NCBI RefSeq assembly: GCF_006538325.1
Contig: NZ_BJKK01000003.1
Location: 124,001 to 188,000, forward strand
Reading direction: 5' to 3'
Source: Alteromonas sp. KUL42
GTDB lineage: Bacteria; Pseudomonadota; Gammaproteobacteria; Enterobacterales; Alteromonadaceae
DNA: 64,000 nt
Both the position numbers and the translations under genes were made by a program. The notes beneath the pieces were generated by a model. The model had not been told where the DNA came from, did not search any database, and saw nothing but the letters and a program-made list of their open reading frames with translations. Below are positions 45,592 to 55,669 of the stretch, one piece after another; within the stretch, counting starts at the first letter, position 1; every line of letters begins with the position of its first letter.

Positions 45592-46650
45592 CTATGAATC
45601 TTGATGAATGGTTTGATTGGCGATTTGCGCAAGCGGACGCACCATAGCCCCAAGCTGCATGGCCTTCTCACTAGACGCATTACCATCGTGAGCACGTTTC
45701 ACTACACCTTGTAAAATCGCGGCTAAACGGAAAAAGCTAAAGGCTAGATAGAACGTCCAATTATCGATATGTTCTATTCCTCGGTGCTGACAATACGCCT
45801 TGACGTATTCCGCTTCAGAAGGAATACCTAACGCTTTGCGATCAAGCCCTCCCAGACCAGCGGCATGCGCGATGTCACAAGGCAAACGCAACTGCATGCA
45901 TTGATACGCTAAATCAGCATAGGGATGACCTAATGTGGACAACTCCCAATCCAGCACTGCAACCACTTTTGGCTTGGCTAAGTCAGACATATCAAACATC
46001 ATGTTGTCGAGCCGAAAGTCACCATGGACCAGTGACACTTGGCCATCGTCTTCAGGCAAGTTTGCTTCTAGATACGCTATGAGCGACTCTATTTCTTCAA
46101 TATGCTCTAATTCAGACGCTCTGTATTGCTTTGTCCAGCGACTTAGTTGTCGTTCAAAGTAACTACCGGGTTTGCCGTAATCACTTAAGCCATTGGCATC
46201 AATATCAACACTATGCAAAGCAGCCAGCACGCGATTCATTTCCTCGTACATGGCTGTGCGGGTTAGCGCGTCGTCTATTTCAGGTAGTGCACTGTTCCAA
46301 TATATCTGACCTTCCACAAACGCCATTATGTAAAACATGCTTCCAATAATATTGGTGTCTTCACACAGATGATACGCTTTCGGTACAGGTACTTCGGTAC
46401 CTTGCAAGGCGTTAATAACTCTGTACTCTCTGTCCACAGCATGAGCAGATTTAAGTAATTTACCTGGTGGTTGTCGACGCAGTACAAAGGTGCCATTGTC
46501 AGTGGTGAGCTTAAAAGTAGGGTTAGATTGACCACCGCTAAACTTATCGGCTGCACTGACGTACCCTATTTCAGGGCACGCCGCAGACAAATAACCATTA
46601 AGCGCCTCTAAATCGATAGCATGTGGATTCTTTACTGATTCTTGAGACAC
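45592..46650 (-). CDS. APH-family phosphotransferase, ACAD10-like
   Basis: 352 residues. The aminoglycoside-phosphotransferase fold has LVHGDFRLDNMM (catalytic Asp and Asn) and VVAVLDWELSTLGHPYADLAY (metal-binding Asp). Similar proteins occur next to acyl-CoA dehydrogenases in bacteria and fused to them in animal ACAD10/11, where they phosphorylate 4-hydroxy-acyl-CoA to allow its breakdown. The next upstream gene here is exactly such a dehydrogenase, nine bases away. This makes 4-hydroxy fatty-acid catabolism the best inference. Confidence 0.88.
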   Translation of the reverse strand: MSQESVKNPHAIDLEALNGYLSAACPEIGYVSAADKFSGGQSNPTFKLTTDNGTFVLRRQPPGKLLKSAHAVDREYRVINALQGTEVPVPKAYHLCEDTNIIGSMFYIMAFVEGQIYWNSALPEIDDALTRTAMYEEMNRVLAALHSVDIDANGLSDYGKPGSYFERQLSRWTKQYRASELEHIEEIESLIAYLEANLPEDDGQVSLVHGDFRLDNMMFDMSDLAKPKVVAVLDWELSTLGHPYADLAYQCMQLRLPCDIAHAAGLGGLDRKALGIPSEAEYVKAYCQHRGIEHIDNWTFYLAFSFFRLAAILQGVVKRAHDGNASSEKAMQLGAMVRPLAQIANQTIHQDS

Positions 46651-46659
46651 ACCGGCTCC

Positions 46660-47874
46660 TTACGCATTTTTCTCAGCAATGAGGTTACGTCCAAGTTGCA
46701 TCATGTGGACCTGATCAGGACCATCAGCCAATTTAATGGTGCGCGCATAAGCGTACATAGCAGACAATACGAAGTCTTGGCTGGTGCCAGCTGCGCCATG
46801 CATCTGGATAGATTTATCAATAACATTACATGCCATGGTTGGTGCAACAATTTTGATAGCTGCAATAAGATCACGAGACACCTTATTGCCATAGCGATCC
46901 ATCTTGTCAGCAGCTTTTAGCGTTAACAAACGGGCTTGTTCTATATCGCAGTGCATTTGCGCGATGTCTTCTCTGATTGACTGTTGTTTGCTAAGAGGTT
47001 TACCAAAGGCAATACGCTGCTCAACACGCTCACATGCCATATCTAAGGCTCGCTGTGCACAACCAATCAAACGCATGCAGTGGTGAATACGTCCCGGCCC
47101 TAGACGACCTTGTGCAATTTCAAAACCTCTACCCTCACCAAGTAGTAAGTTTTCCGCAGGCACACGCACATCTTCAAATAACACTTCAGCGTGACCGATA
47201 GGCTCATCGTAATAGCCCATTGCAGACATAGGACGTACAACAGTTACGCCTTTCGTATCCATAGGCACTAAAATCTGAGATTGTTGCTGATGACGTGGCG
47301 CATCAAAATCAGTTTTGCCCATTACCACCATTATCTTGCAGTTTTCATTCATTGCACCACTGGTGTACCACTTACGACCATTAATAACGTATTCATCGCC
47401 ATCACGGGTGATAGATGTTTCAATGTTGGTGGCGTCACTCGATGCAACCGCAGGCTCTGTCATTGCGAATGCAGAGCGAATTTCTCCGTTTAGCAAAGGC
47501 ACTAACCACTGTTCTTTCTGTGCTTCGTTACCATACTTAGCAAGTACTTCCATATTTCCTGTGTCTGGCGCACTGCAGTTAAAAATCTCTGCACTGAATA
47601 AAACACGCCCCATTTCCTCACACAGAGGAGCATACTCAGCATTAGTCAGTCCCGCACCGTATGGCTTGTATTCTTCAGGTAAAAATAGGTTCCACAATCC
47701 AGCGTCTTTGGCTTTTTGCTTTAATGTTTGCATCATTTCCGGTGACTTCCACCGATTTTCGGCATTCTCAACCGCGTGAATGTACTCCTTCTCAATAGGG
47801 TACACCTCTTGCTCCATGAAGCTACGCAATTGCGTTAGAAGTTGGTTGGTTTTGTCGTTGTATTCAAAATTCAT
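46660..47874 (-). CDS. acyl-CoA dehydrogenase (ACAD10/11-like)
   Basis: 404 residues. Flavin-dependent oxidation of acyl-CoA is indicated by [17 protein letters not shown] (FAD/substrate loop), [20 protein letters not shown], and the C-terminal [14 protein letters not shown] with [17 protein letters not shown]. The placement beside an APH-like kinase gene mirrors the animal ACAD10/11 gene fusion, supporting a role after phosphorylation of hydroxylated acyl chains. It is 11 bases downstream of the histidine-phosphatase gene. Confidence 0.92.
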   Translation of the reverse strand: MNFEYNDKTNQLLTQLRSFMEQEVYPIEKEYIHAVENAENRWKSPEMMQTLKQKAKDAGLWNLFLPEEYKPYGAGLTNAEYAPLCEEMGRVLFSAEIFNCSAPDTGNMEVLAKYGNEAQKEQWLVPLLNGEIRSAFAMTEPAVASSDATNIETSITRDGDEYVINGRKWYTSGAMNENCKIMVVMGKTDFDAPRHQQQSQILVPMDTKGVTVVRPMSAMGYYDEPIGHAEVLFEDVRVPAENLLLGEGRGFEIAQGRLGPGRIHHCMRLIGCAQRALDMACERVEQRIAFGKPLSKQQSIREDIAQMHCDIEQARLLTLKAADKMDRYGNKVSRDLIAAIKIVAPTMACNVIDKSIQMHGAAGTSQDFVLSAMYAYARTIKLADGPDQVHMMQLGRNLIAEKNA

Positions 47875-47885
47875 AACTGTCCCAT

Positions 47886-48572
47886 TTAGCTATAGGTAAT
47901 GGCGTGCAACCTGTCAATCACATCCAGGTGAGGTACGCTGTTGAAGTTATTAAGGTGGAAACCTCGCGCATTCGCGAAGCATTGCGAAAAACTGGCGTTT
48001 CGAATTTGTAGGTTCATATTGATAACGGTCGCGTCGTCGTAGCCAAGTATTTGCTTGAGCATCATGGCAATAGCACCGCCTGAACTAACCACTAAAACAC
48101 GCTTAGCATCAAGTTGCTGGATACGCGTTAACATGCCTGAAACTCGGCCCTCGAATTGTTGCCATGTTTCATCTAGCAAGTCGTGCTCGAGAATATCTTG
48201 CGACCATGCCAACATGGCTTTCTTTAGCAAACGGTAGTATTCAGAAGGTGAAGCGCCGTCCTTTACACTTTCATCAGGAAACCGAGTAAGATAAGCCTTT
48301 GCTACAGCTTGAAAATTAAACTCGTTGAGTGCACTGTCTACGCTTGCCTCAGGTAATGCATGAGATGACGACTTGATCCCTGTTTCAATACCGTCCTTTG
48401 TCTCTCGATGACGCACCATGTCACCCATGAAAACTGCGTCGAACTCTGTTTGTCTTTGTTTGAAATAATCACCCAACCAAATGGCTTGTTGCGCGCCTAG
48501 TTCACTTAACTTGTCATAATTCGCTTTACCAAACGACGCTTGCCCGTGACGCACTAAATAGATATCGGTCAT
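47886..48572 (-). CDS. histidine phosphatase family protein
   Basis: 228 residues from the ATG at 48572 ([11 protein letters not shown]); seven more codons upstream are open. The RHG motif (residues 8-10) with the catalytic His9 and the later [11 protein letters not shown] segment define a phosphoglycerate-mutase-like fold. Similar phosphatases head acyl-CoA dehydrogenase/APH operons in other proteobacteria. It could remove phosphate from a pathway intermediate, but the substrate is unknown. Confidence 0.88.
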   Translation of the reverse strand: MTDIYLVRHGQASFGKANYDKLSELGAQQAIWLGDYFKQRQTEFDAVFMGDMVRHRETKDGIETGIKSSSHALPEASVDSALNEFNFQAVAKAYLTRFPDESVKDGASPSEYYRLLKKAMLAWSQDILEHDLLDETWQQFEGRVSGMLTRIQQLDAKRVLVVSSGGAIAMMLKQILGYDDATVINMNLQIRNASFSQCFANARGFHLNNFNSVPHLDVIDRLHAITYS

Positions 48573-48829
48573 TCCACTCTCTGATGTTATCAATATGTTA
48601 ACTCACGATTACCATACTAAGGAAAGTGTCGTTATAAGTTTAATTGATATTTTGAATGAGTATGCATCATGTGAAACTATTCGAGTAAATCAAAAACACA
48701 CAGCGCATTTCTAATATGAACAACAATCAAAGAGTATTCGCCTCTAATAACATAAGTTTGATTTTGCTTAGGCAGGCTTTATTTTGGGTGAATATCAACT
48801 ATTCAATTAAGGTTTATCTTAGAGCCTGT

Positions 48830-50077
48830 TTATCTTTGTTCATTTGGTTTAAACGCGTTGATTTTGGTTTTAAGCCTTTTAAGATCTTCAGAACTGTTAC
48901 TTCCTTGTTTAACAACTACTTGCGAGAGCGCGTTCAAATATTGATTCGCAAGTTCTCTGTCGCCAACAATAATTGCCTGTTCAGTTAAAAGTGTAAGTAC
49001 AGTTTGATTGTCAGATAACAAGCTATTGGTCCATTGCAAAAGCGCTAACGCTGCCTTGTAATTTTTCCGCTCGTTCATCAATGCGACTGTTCCGACAATA
49101 CTGTTCCTTGTCCAATACCCTTCTAGTAAAGGGTACGTCTGCATCTGATACTGCTTATCTAACTCACTGTAAAAGTTTTTCAGGTAGTCAAGTGGATTAC
49201 TGTCTTCAGACCAAAGAGATGCATAGTCAGGACGCCATAGGTCTATCGGATATAGCAAGCTAAAGGCCCTTTCTAATGATATCCCAGCTTGTTGGTAGTG
49301 CTCCGTTTTAGGCGCAATAAATGTATGGATCCCTTTATTTGCATACGTGTCTTTACTCATTATTTGAAACGGAGTTCCTCTGTCCGGCTCTTTCAAGACA
49401 TCGTCAGAAGCAAGGCTAAAGAAAATAAAACCTTTATCAGATTGTGAATTTGAAAGATCAAAAACTAGTGAATAAGGGCTTCCGTTAAATGATGGGGTAG
49501 CCAAAAAGTCCGCAGCAAGTGCAATATGTGCATTAAAATATGGTTGCTTCTTTAAATAGTCATAAACTACATTCGTCGCTGTCGGTGACATACCGATTAT
49601 TGTTCGGTGATGTTGCGTTCTATACTCAGCGTCAATATACGGTAGTAATTCTTTTTGTATAAAATCGTCCATCTTGTCTGGCTTTGATTGCTCAAAGATT
49701 ACGCCTTCACCATGAATACGCTGAACAGGTGAAGCAAATCCAAATCGTTCGTTTGCATCCCGTGCTTGAATTCCAACCACGATTGATTGTGGTGCTAAAT
49801 CTCTTCTCCAGCGGTTTTTAAGTATCGAAACCGTTAGGTCAAATAAATAATTACTATCTAGCACGACTACAATCGGATAATTACGTGTTGAGTCCTCGTA
49901 TTTTTCTGGAAGATATAAATCAATTCTTCGCTCGTCTTGCAAGAATTTCGAGTCCACACTAAAGCTAACCCCTGTCGCCCTAGATTCTTTAACAGTGGTA
50001 GATATGAAAGTGCTACCTAAAACAGTAGTTGGTAGTAAGGCGGCAAGGAGCAAGATATATTTGTATGAAAGCATCAT
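48830..50077 (-). CDS. secreted esterase-like protein (PF00756-type alpha/beta hydrolase)
   Basis: 415 residues. A signal peptide (ILLLAALLPTTVLGS) is followed by an enterochelin-esterase/S-formylglutathione-hydrolase-like fold: RIDLYLPEKY, YPIVVVLDSNYLFD and ELLPYIDAEYRT. The nucleophile elbow reads IGMSPTATN (Ser164), so the usual second Gly of GxSxG is replaced, which may change or abolish activity. The C-terminal 100 residues are helical with a TPR-like pattern (KAALALLQW, LTEQAIIVGDRELANQYL). Not linked to its neighbours. Confidence 0.78.
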   Translation of the reverse strand: MMLSYKYILLLAALLPTTVLGSTFISTTVKESRATGVSFSVDSKFLQDERRIDLYLPEKYEDSTRNYPIVVVLDSNYLFDLTVSILKNRWRRDLAPQSIVVGIQARDANERFGFASPVQRIHGEGVIFEQSKPDKMDDFIQKELLPYIDAEYRTQHHRTIIGMSPTATNVVYDYLKKQPYFNAHIALAADFLATPSFNGSPYSLVFDLSNSQSDKGFIFFSLASDDVLKEPDRGTPFQIMSKDTYANKGIHTFIAPKTEHYQQAGISLERAFSLLYPIDLWRPDYASLWSEDSNPLDYLKNFYSELDKQYQMQTYPLLEGYWTRNSIVGTVALMNERKNYKAALALLQWTNSLLSDNQTVLTLLTEQAIIVGDRELANQYLNALSQVVVKQGSNSSEDLKRLKTKINAFKPNEQR

Positions 50078-50254
50078 TGTCTTCTAATTAATTACCCGAA
50101 TTGCTAAAGCGACCGAGCTGGAATGAAAACTCTTCGCTTTAATAGGTGAAATGCCTAAAATCACAGACGAGTAAAAGGCGTGAGGAAAATCGAGACATCT
50201 AATACAGAACGTTTGCTGTTGCCATATGGTTGAGGTTAATTCACCCTATCGCCT

Positions 50255-51249
50255 TCAAGATAAAACTGCGTGAGGTAATTTTCTATTAAATACTGCATGG
50301 CACTGCGCTACCACAGATAACGCGATATGCTCTGGCAATTCACCGCCAATATCAAACCCTGCGGGACTTGCAAAATACTCACAGAAATCGGTGTTATCTA
50401 GACCAGCAAGTTGCATAATCTCGTGCTTGCGGTGAAGCGGCCCTAACATTGCTACGTAAGTCAACGACGCTTTGCTTAACGCTGAAAGTGATTTTGCATC
50501 TATATCTCGGTGATGCGACATTAACACTGCAGCTTTAACATTGTGCTGCAAAATGTGCACGTTTAGGGTGTCTATTTCAGGATCTTCTATTAGGTAATTC
50601 ACTTCGGGAAAGTGTTCAAGTCGTGCCTGTGCCGGGCGTGGATCCCACAAACTCACTAGCCACCCCTGTGCCTTGGCCAATGAAGTCATAAACGTTGCAT
50701 CATATCCCCACCAACAACAAGTAAGTGAATAGGCGGTAACAGAAGCACTGATAATATACTCTGCCCGTTTGTAATATGGAGTTGTGCTTGGCTAAGCTTG
50801 CTCTGGCTATTCTTTTTGATCTCACAATTGCCATAACTGCCTTTGACATCACAAGACCAGATACACTCATTTCCACTAGAAAGTGATTTATAGACCTCGC
50901 CAAGTGCCAAATATTCATTGTTTTCATGCAAAGAAACTAGTGCGAGATGAACTACACCGCCACATCCCACACCAAGCTTAAACGCAATGTCTTCTTCATC
51001 TTCATCGTCATACACTGCCGTGCGGCTTTTACCATCCGCCATCACGCGATGTGCTTTTTTAACAATGTCGCTCTCTAAACAGCCACCACTTAAAATTCCT
51101 AATTGATGACCAGCATCACTAAACAGCATCATGGCTCCCGCTTTTCGATAGCACGACCCTTCAGTTTTATAAATAAACCCAAGCACCCATTGATGTTTAT
51201 CTTTCAATGGGTACCATTTAGCTAAAAGGTGATTGACGTGATTACTCAT
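50255..51249 (-). CDS. xdhC: XdhC/CoxF-family molybdoenzyme maturation factor (frame interrupted)
   Basis: About 331 residues when joined. The N-terminal XdhC part has LGFIYKTEGSCYRKAGAMM and GILSGGCLESDI, with a later GVGCGG. The C-terminal Rossmann part has SLWDPRPAQ, SHHRDIDAKSLSAL and SPAGFDIGGELPEHIALS. The frame breaks in the GGGG run at 50706-50709 (CCCC on plus), inside the nucleotide-binding loop: adding one G gives VVGGGYDATF. The start at 51249 (MSNHVNHLL) matches the family; the longer ORF to 51438 overlaps the end of the next gene. It binds molybdenum cofactor and inserts it into xanthine-dehydrogenase-type enzymes, in keeping with the moa/mod genes nearby. Confidence 0.85.
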
Positions 51250-51316
51250 ATTTACCGAACTTAGTTGCCAATTTGTTAAGTGCTTTTTTACTTTTTCTTT
51301 TGATGATGAAAAGGCG

Positions 51317-51962
51317 CTATGACGCCTGCGCAGCTTGTTGAATAAATGCTGCAAGATTTTCTGGGGGGTTGCGCTCCTGCTACACCTTGATTGCCAATAA
51401 CAAACGTCGGAACGCTTTGAATACCACGTTGCTGCCACATAGCTTCTTGCTGTCGCACGGCATCAGCGAACTGTTCACTTGTTAAGATTCGCTCCACGTC
51501 ATGGCCGTCAAGACCAACTTCTTCAGCTAATTTCACCAACACACTGTTGTCACTTACGTTTTGCCCTTCAGTAAAATACGCGCTGAACAGACGTAACTTC
51601 ATTTTTTCCTGTTTATCGTGTTTCGCCGCAAAATGCACTAATTGATGGGCTTTGAGCGTATTCAGAATCATGCTGTCGTCCGAAAAGTTAAATTCAAACC
51701 CAAGAGCATCGCCTGCAGCAACAAGTCTTGCCCTATTGTCAGCACTTTGTTGCGCGGTGATGCCATATTTTTCCATAATATGCTCTCGCAAATTTTGACC
51801 TTCCTCTGGCATCGATGGATTCAACTCAAAAGGATGAAACTCAATCTTAACGTCTATATCAGTCAGTGATGCCATGGCTTTTTGCAAGTTCTTATAACCA
51901 ACGATGCACCAAGGACAAACCACGTCTGAAACCATATTGACTGTTACTTTTTTCATAGACAC
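51317..51962 (-). CDS. DsbA-family oxidoreductase, FrnE-like (frame interrupted at the 3' end)
   Basis: About 214 residues when repaired. No signal peptide, so cytosolic. The thioredoxin-fold active site CPWC is at residues 16-19 (VVCPWCIVGYKNL), followed by FHPFELNP and the cis-proline loop VPTFVIGN. The frame breaks in a C6 run (G6 on plus, 51363-51368): with one base less, the end reads AQPPENLAAFIQQAAQAS and stops at 51317, as in relatives. The uncorrected frame runs on to 51288 with an unrelated tail. Role: disulphide exchange or isomerase activity. Confidence 0.87.
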
Positions 51963-52095
51963 TCACTGTTGTTTACTATGTGAAAATTATAAATCGACAT
52001 GGAGTCACGATTGAAAACATCAAGCCTTTGTCACTAGATCAGCGACAGACGCCCTATGATATTCGACCAAATGAAGTATTTAGTCCTGAGTAAAC

Positions 52096-52989
52096 TCAGA
52101 GTCTGTTTATCTTTTTTGTGATTCGCTTTACAAGCTGAGCCGCTTCGTCTGCCCACAGTGCATATCCTTTCTCGGAGGGGTGAAATCCGTCGTCTGCCAT
52201 CAAACCACTGTCGAACATTTCTTTCATTGACACATCCTCTTCCATCGACGAGACAAAAAGCAACGTCGCATTTTCATTGCACTGTAGTTGCTCACTCATA
52301 ACTTGGTTAAGTATTCTTGCTCGTGTGCCTAAAATACTGCGCAGTGGCTGAGGTATAGCTGGGAACAAATGCATAGGCGGTAACGCAGTGAATATTATAA
52401 GCTCACATTTAAACGTATTGGTAAGCGTATCAATAAGCGTTTGTATGTTTCGCCGCCATCGCTTTATCGAAGTAAATCTTGTCACATCGTTCACGCCCAC
52501 AGACACCAACGCCATTGAAAATACTTCAGCGTCTAGGCTTTTAAGGGTGTGAAGTACGTCGCCACTCGTAAAACCCGTTTGCGCCCACAAATAGGACGAT
52601 ACAGCCACATTATCATAAAGGGGAAAGTGTGCTAGATGCGACAGCTGAGATAGCTGCGAAAAAGCCATTTTACTAATACGATGATGCAACTGCCCTAATA
52701 AGGCGTTATCTTGTTTGTTTGCCCCAACGCCTGCCGCGGCTGAATCACCGAGAATGAGGACTTTGAATAGAAGGGTATCGTCGAAGGTACCGTCGTGGGC
52801 ACTATCAGGAGCCTCGTCACTCTCTAGTGACGTTATCTTTCGGTCACCGCTAGCTTCAGGCAATCGCAGCGTTTTCTTGCGAACCCACATTGCCTGAATA
52901 ACAACGAGTGGAAATAACACCACAATCAATATATTCAATAACACAACTTTGAAGTAGATCAACATTCCATTTTTAGTAAAACGATACAC
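52096..52989 (-). CDS. SGNH/GDSL-type esterase, membrane-anchored
   Basis: 297 residues from a GTG at 52989; an ATG at 52965 is an alternative. One N-terminal membrane helix (about 14-35) is followed by an SGNH hydrolase domain: block I LILGDSAAAGVG with Ser83, block III VSVGVNDVTRF with Asn, and block V DDGFHPSEKGY with Asp and His. Members deacylate lipids or sugars. The active site probably faces the periplasm. It is divergent from hemN with only 40 bp between start codons, so the promoters overlap. Confidence 0.85.
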   Translation of the reverse strand: MYRFTKNGMLIYFKVVLLNILIVVLFPLVVIQAMWVRKKTLRLPEASGDRKITSLESDEAPDSAHDGTFDDTLLFKVLILGDSAAAGVGANKQDNALLGQLHHRISKMAFSQLSQLSHLAHFPLYDNVAVSSYLWAQTGFTSGDVLHTLKSLDAEVFSMALVSVGVNDVTRFTSIKRWRRNIQTLIDTLTNTFKCELIIFTALPPMHLFPAIPQPLRSILGTRARILNQVMSEQLQCNENATLLFVSSMEEDVSMKEMFDSGLMADDGFHPSEKGYALWADEAAQLVKRITKKINRL

Positions 52990-53029
52990 TCTTATTCGCC
53001 TAGAAATTTATTGTGCACAAAAGTAGAAC

Positions 53030-54406
53030 ATGATGACAACGTCAGTAGTAGCAAACAACAACACCTCATTTATCAAGAAGTATGCTCAACATGCACCACG
53101 GTATACGTCATACCCCACTGCCCTTAAGTTTGAGCCTGTAGACAATGACATTTTATCTATTGCTAATAAAGATACGCTAGCCGATGAACTGAGTTTGTAC
53201 ATTCATATTCCTTTTTGTAACACACTTTGCTATTACTGTGGATGCAATAAAATTGTTACTCGGCATCAAGATAAAGCAGACATTTATCTTGAGTACCTTG
53301 AAAAAGAAATGATTGCCAAGCAGTCCTTGTCAAAAGGCAAGCCTCTTGCCTCGTTACATCTAGGTGGCGGCTCTCCTAGCTTTCTTACTAAAGCGCAACA
53401 CACTCATTTAATGTACCTTGTAAAGAAATACTTCACCTTTGCCGCTGACGCAGAGCGCGCTATCGAACTGGACCCCAGAAATGTTGATACAAGCTATTTG
53501 GCAACGCTGAAGTCATTGGGCTACACCCGATTAAGCTTTGGCCTTCAAGATACCGATTACAAAGTACAGCAAACCATTAATCGCATACAGAGTACTGCCC
53601 ACATTGCCAATTTAGTTTTTGAAGCGCGCACACTTGGCTTCAATTCTATAAATCTTGATCTGATCTACGGACTGCCACATCAAACACTTGAAACATTCAA
53701 AACCACAATTGCTGCAACTAAAGCCATGCAGCCTGACAGAATATCCTTATTCAGCTACGCCCATTTACCTGAACGCTTTGCAGCACAAAGTAAATTTAAC
53801 GATAGTATGTTACCCGATGCGGAACTAAAGGCATTGCTGTACAACACCGCAGTGAATAGCTTCAAAAAAATTGGCTATGAAATGATTGGTTTAGACCATT
53901 TTGCCAAGGCGAACGACACACTCGCTATCGCTAAAAATGGCGGTGTACTGCATCGTAATTTCCAAGGGTATACCACGCATGGTAATAGTGACTTACTTGG
54001 TATTGGCGTGTCTTCAATTAGTACCATTGGTAATGCATTTGCGCAAAATCCTAAGGAACTTAAGGCCTATTATGCCCGAATAGATGAAAAACAACACACC
54101 GCCACAATTGGATTGTCCTTAACAAAGGATGACTTAATTCGACGAGATGTAATTTCAAGCCTTATGTGTAATTTGCATGTCAACAAAACAGCCATTGAAA
54201 AGAAACACCACATTGTTTTTGATGACTACTTTGAAGATGCGCTTGATGCCCTTTCAAGCTTAGTAGATGATGGGCTTATTGCACTAAACGATGAAAGTAT
54301 TCACGTTCCTGAACATGCACGTATTTATATTCGAGCAATCTGCGCACGTTTTGACGCCTATTTAAATACCGACGAAATAGTTAGCCGCTACTCTAAGGCA
54401 ATTTAG
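53030..54406 (+). CDS. hemN: oxygen-independent coproporphyrinogen III oxidase
   Basis: 458 residues, the size of true HemN. Radical-SAM enzyme of anaerobic haem synthesis. The cluster motif is PFCNTLCYYCGC (Cys63, Cys67, Cys70, with the extra Cys72 typical of HemN), followed by LHLGGGSPSFL and FGLQDTDYKVQQTINR. The C-terminal helical domain has the GNSDLLGIGVSSIS block. The start is ATG ATG at 53030. A 10-bp palindrome TTGTGCACAA lies in the short upstream gap; a classical FNR box was not seen. Confidence 0.95.
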   Translation: MMTTSVVANNNTSFIKKYAQHAPRYTSYPTALKFEPVDNDILSIANKDTLADELSLYIHIPFCNTLCYYCGCNKIVTRHQDKADIYLEYLEKEMIAKQSLSKGKPLASLHLGGGSPSFLTKAQHTHLMYLVKKYFTFAADAERAIELDPRNVDTSYLATLKSLGYTRLSFGLQDTDYKVQQTINRIQSTAHIANLVFEARTLGFNSINLDLIYGLPHQTLETFKTTIAATKAMQPDRISLFSYAHLPERFAAQSKFNDSMLPDAELKALLYNTAVNSFKKIGYEMIGLDHFAKANDTLAIAKNGGVLHRNFQGYTTHGNSDLLGIGVSSISTIGNAFAQNPKELKAYYARIDEKQHTATIGLSLTKDDLIRRDVISSLMCNLHVNKTAIEKKHHIVFDDYFEDALDALSSLVDDGLIALNDESIHVPEHARIYIRAICARFDAYLNTDEIVSRYSKAI

Positions 54407-54428
54407 ACTAGTGTGTGGACTTATGCGT

Positions 54429-54466
54429 GTTGACCTTTGCGGTACATTTTTGCAAAGAAGGTCAAC
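54429..54466 (+). repeat. dispersed palindromic element, copy B
   Basis: 38 bp, GTTGACCTTTGCGGTAC to AAGGTCAAC, forming a hairpin between convergent hemN and modC. It aligns with 11009-11058 read in reverse. Confidence 0.65.
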
Positions 54467-54471
54467 CCGGT

Positions 54472-55635
54472 CTAAAGTAATTTAAACCGAGCAATAACCG
54501 ATAGGCCAATACAAAGCGACAATTTGTGCACTGAAATAGCGCTCACGCTTGCATATAGCGTTTGAGGGTTCGGCTCGGTGGCAAATGAGTTTGAAGGCAC
54601 ATTGGTTTTAATAGTGCCGTTACAGTCAGTCTCAAGAGTGAGGAGCACTTTACCGCTTCTTCCCTCATTGTTGACACACTCAAATTCATTAATTGCCACA
54701 ATTTTGCACGGCAGCGCATTTAGAATACTTGAAGTTGTTTTTTGCCGTGACTCGGAAGTGTTAGTATCAATACTGACATCACATGCTTTTACTGCAAAGC
54801 GAACTGTTTGTTGTCTAGGGGGTTGTTTTGTAAAGGTATGACTGTCCACTTGCAACGCAGTTTTTGACACATACAGGCGAGTATTTGCAACATCGACAAA
54901 CATAACACTGTCTGTTTGCATACGCTGGTTGGTCAGAGATTCCGTAGACATGACCTCTCTATGATCAATTAACGTTCCTTCAAGCACCGCTGATGGACTT
55001 TCGATAGTGCCAGAAGTAAATATAGTATTAAGCACGTCGCTAGCGCCCCCTTGCATGGCGACTTGTCCGTCACTGATATAAATCAGTTCATCACAAAATA
55101 GTGCTAAATCCTCTAAATCATGAGAAACGATGAAACATTTGAGACCGGTTTCAATGCAAAGGGATTTAAGAAACTGATAAATACGACGCCTTGTAACAAG
55201 GTCTATCGCACTGAGCGATTCATCGAGCAACAATACATCAGGACCGTTAGCCAGTGCACGAGCAATAGCTACGCGCTGAGCCTCACCGCCAGATAACGTG
55301 TATACGTCTTTATCTAAAAGGTGAGTACAACAACACCCTGTAAGAATTCGCTCAACGGAAATCGCTTTGTCACTAGCGTGACGCTGTGCCAGTGCAATAT
55401 TCCCTTGAACATTAACATGAGGAAACAACATTGGCTGTTGAAACACCATACCAATTTTCTTGACTGTTCGCCCCCACTGCATCTCAACATCAGCATTTCG
55501 CTCTACCCCTGCGAGGGCGCGAAAAAAGCTACTTTTACCTGCGCCAGAAGGCCCTGTAATGCCTACAATATGCGCAGATGGCCCTACGCTTATTTTCGCG
55601 CTTATTCGCCCAGGTAAATCTACAGACAATTTCAT
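54472..55635 (-). CDS. modC: molybdate ABC transporter ATP-binding protein
   Basis: 387 residues from the ATG at 55635 (MKLSVDLPG); the 22 codons before it overlap the end of modB and are less likely. Walker A is GPSGAGKSSF, the signature LSGGEAQRVAIARAL, Walker B VLLLDESLSAID (Ser in place of the usual Pro) and the H-loop IVSHDLEDL. The C-terminal 140 residues hold a TOBE-like domain that senses molybdate. Last gene of the moa-mod operon. It powers molybdate uptake with ModA and ModB. Confidence 0.93.
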   Translation of the reverse strand: MKLSVDLPGRISAKISVGPSAHIVGITGPSGAGKSSFFRALAGVERNADVEMQWGRTVKKIGMVFQQPMLFPHVNVQGNIALAQRHASDKAISVERILTGCCCTHLLDKDVYTLSGGEAQRVAIARALANGPDVLLLDESLSAIDLVTRRRIYQFLKSLCIETGLKCFIVSHDLEDLALFCDELIYISDGQVAMQGGASDVLNTIFTSGTIESPSAVLEGTLIDHREVMSTESLTNQRMQTDSVMFVDVANTRLYVSKTALQVDSHTFTKQPPRQQTVRFAVKACDVSIDTNTSESRQKTTSSILNALPCKIVAINEFECVNNEGRSGKVLLTLETDCNGTIKTNVPSNSFATEPNPQTLYASVSAISVHKLSLCIGLSVIARFKLL

Positions 55636-55669
55636 AATGACACTACCGAATAAAAACGAATAAGGCCAA

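Noticed and set aside
48716..48988. 90-codon plus-strand ORF before the esterase gene
   Set aside because: Half of it is antisense to the esterase 3' end, and it has no ribosome binding site or recognisable sequence.
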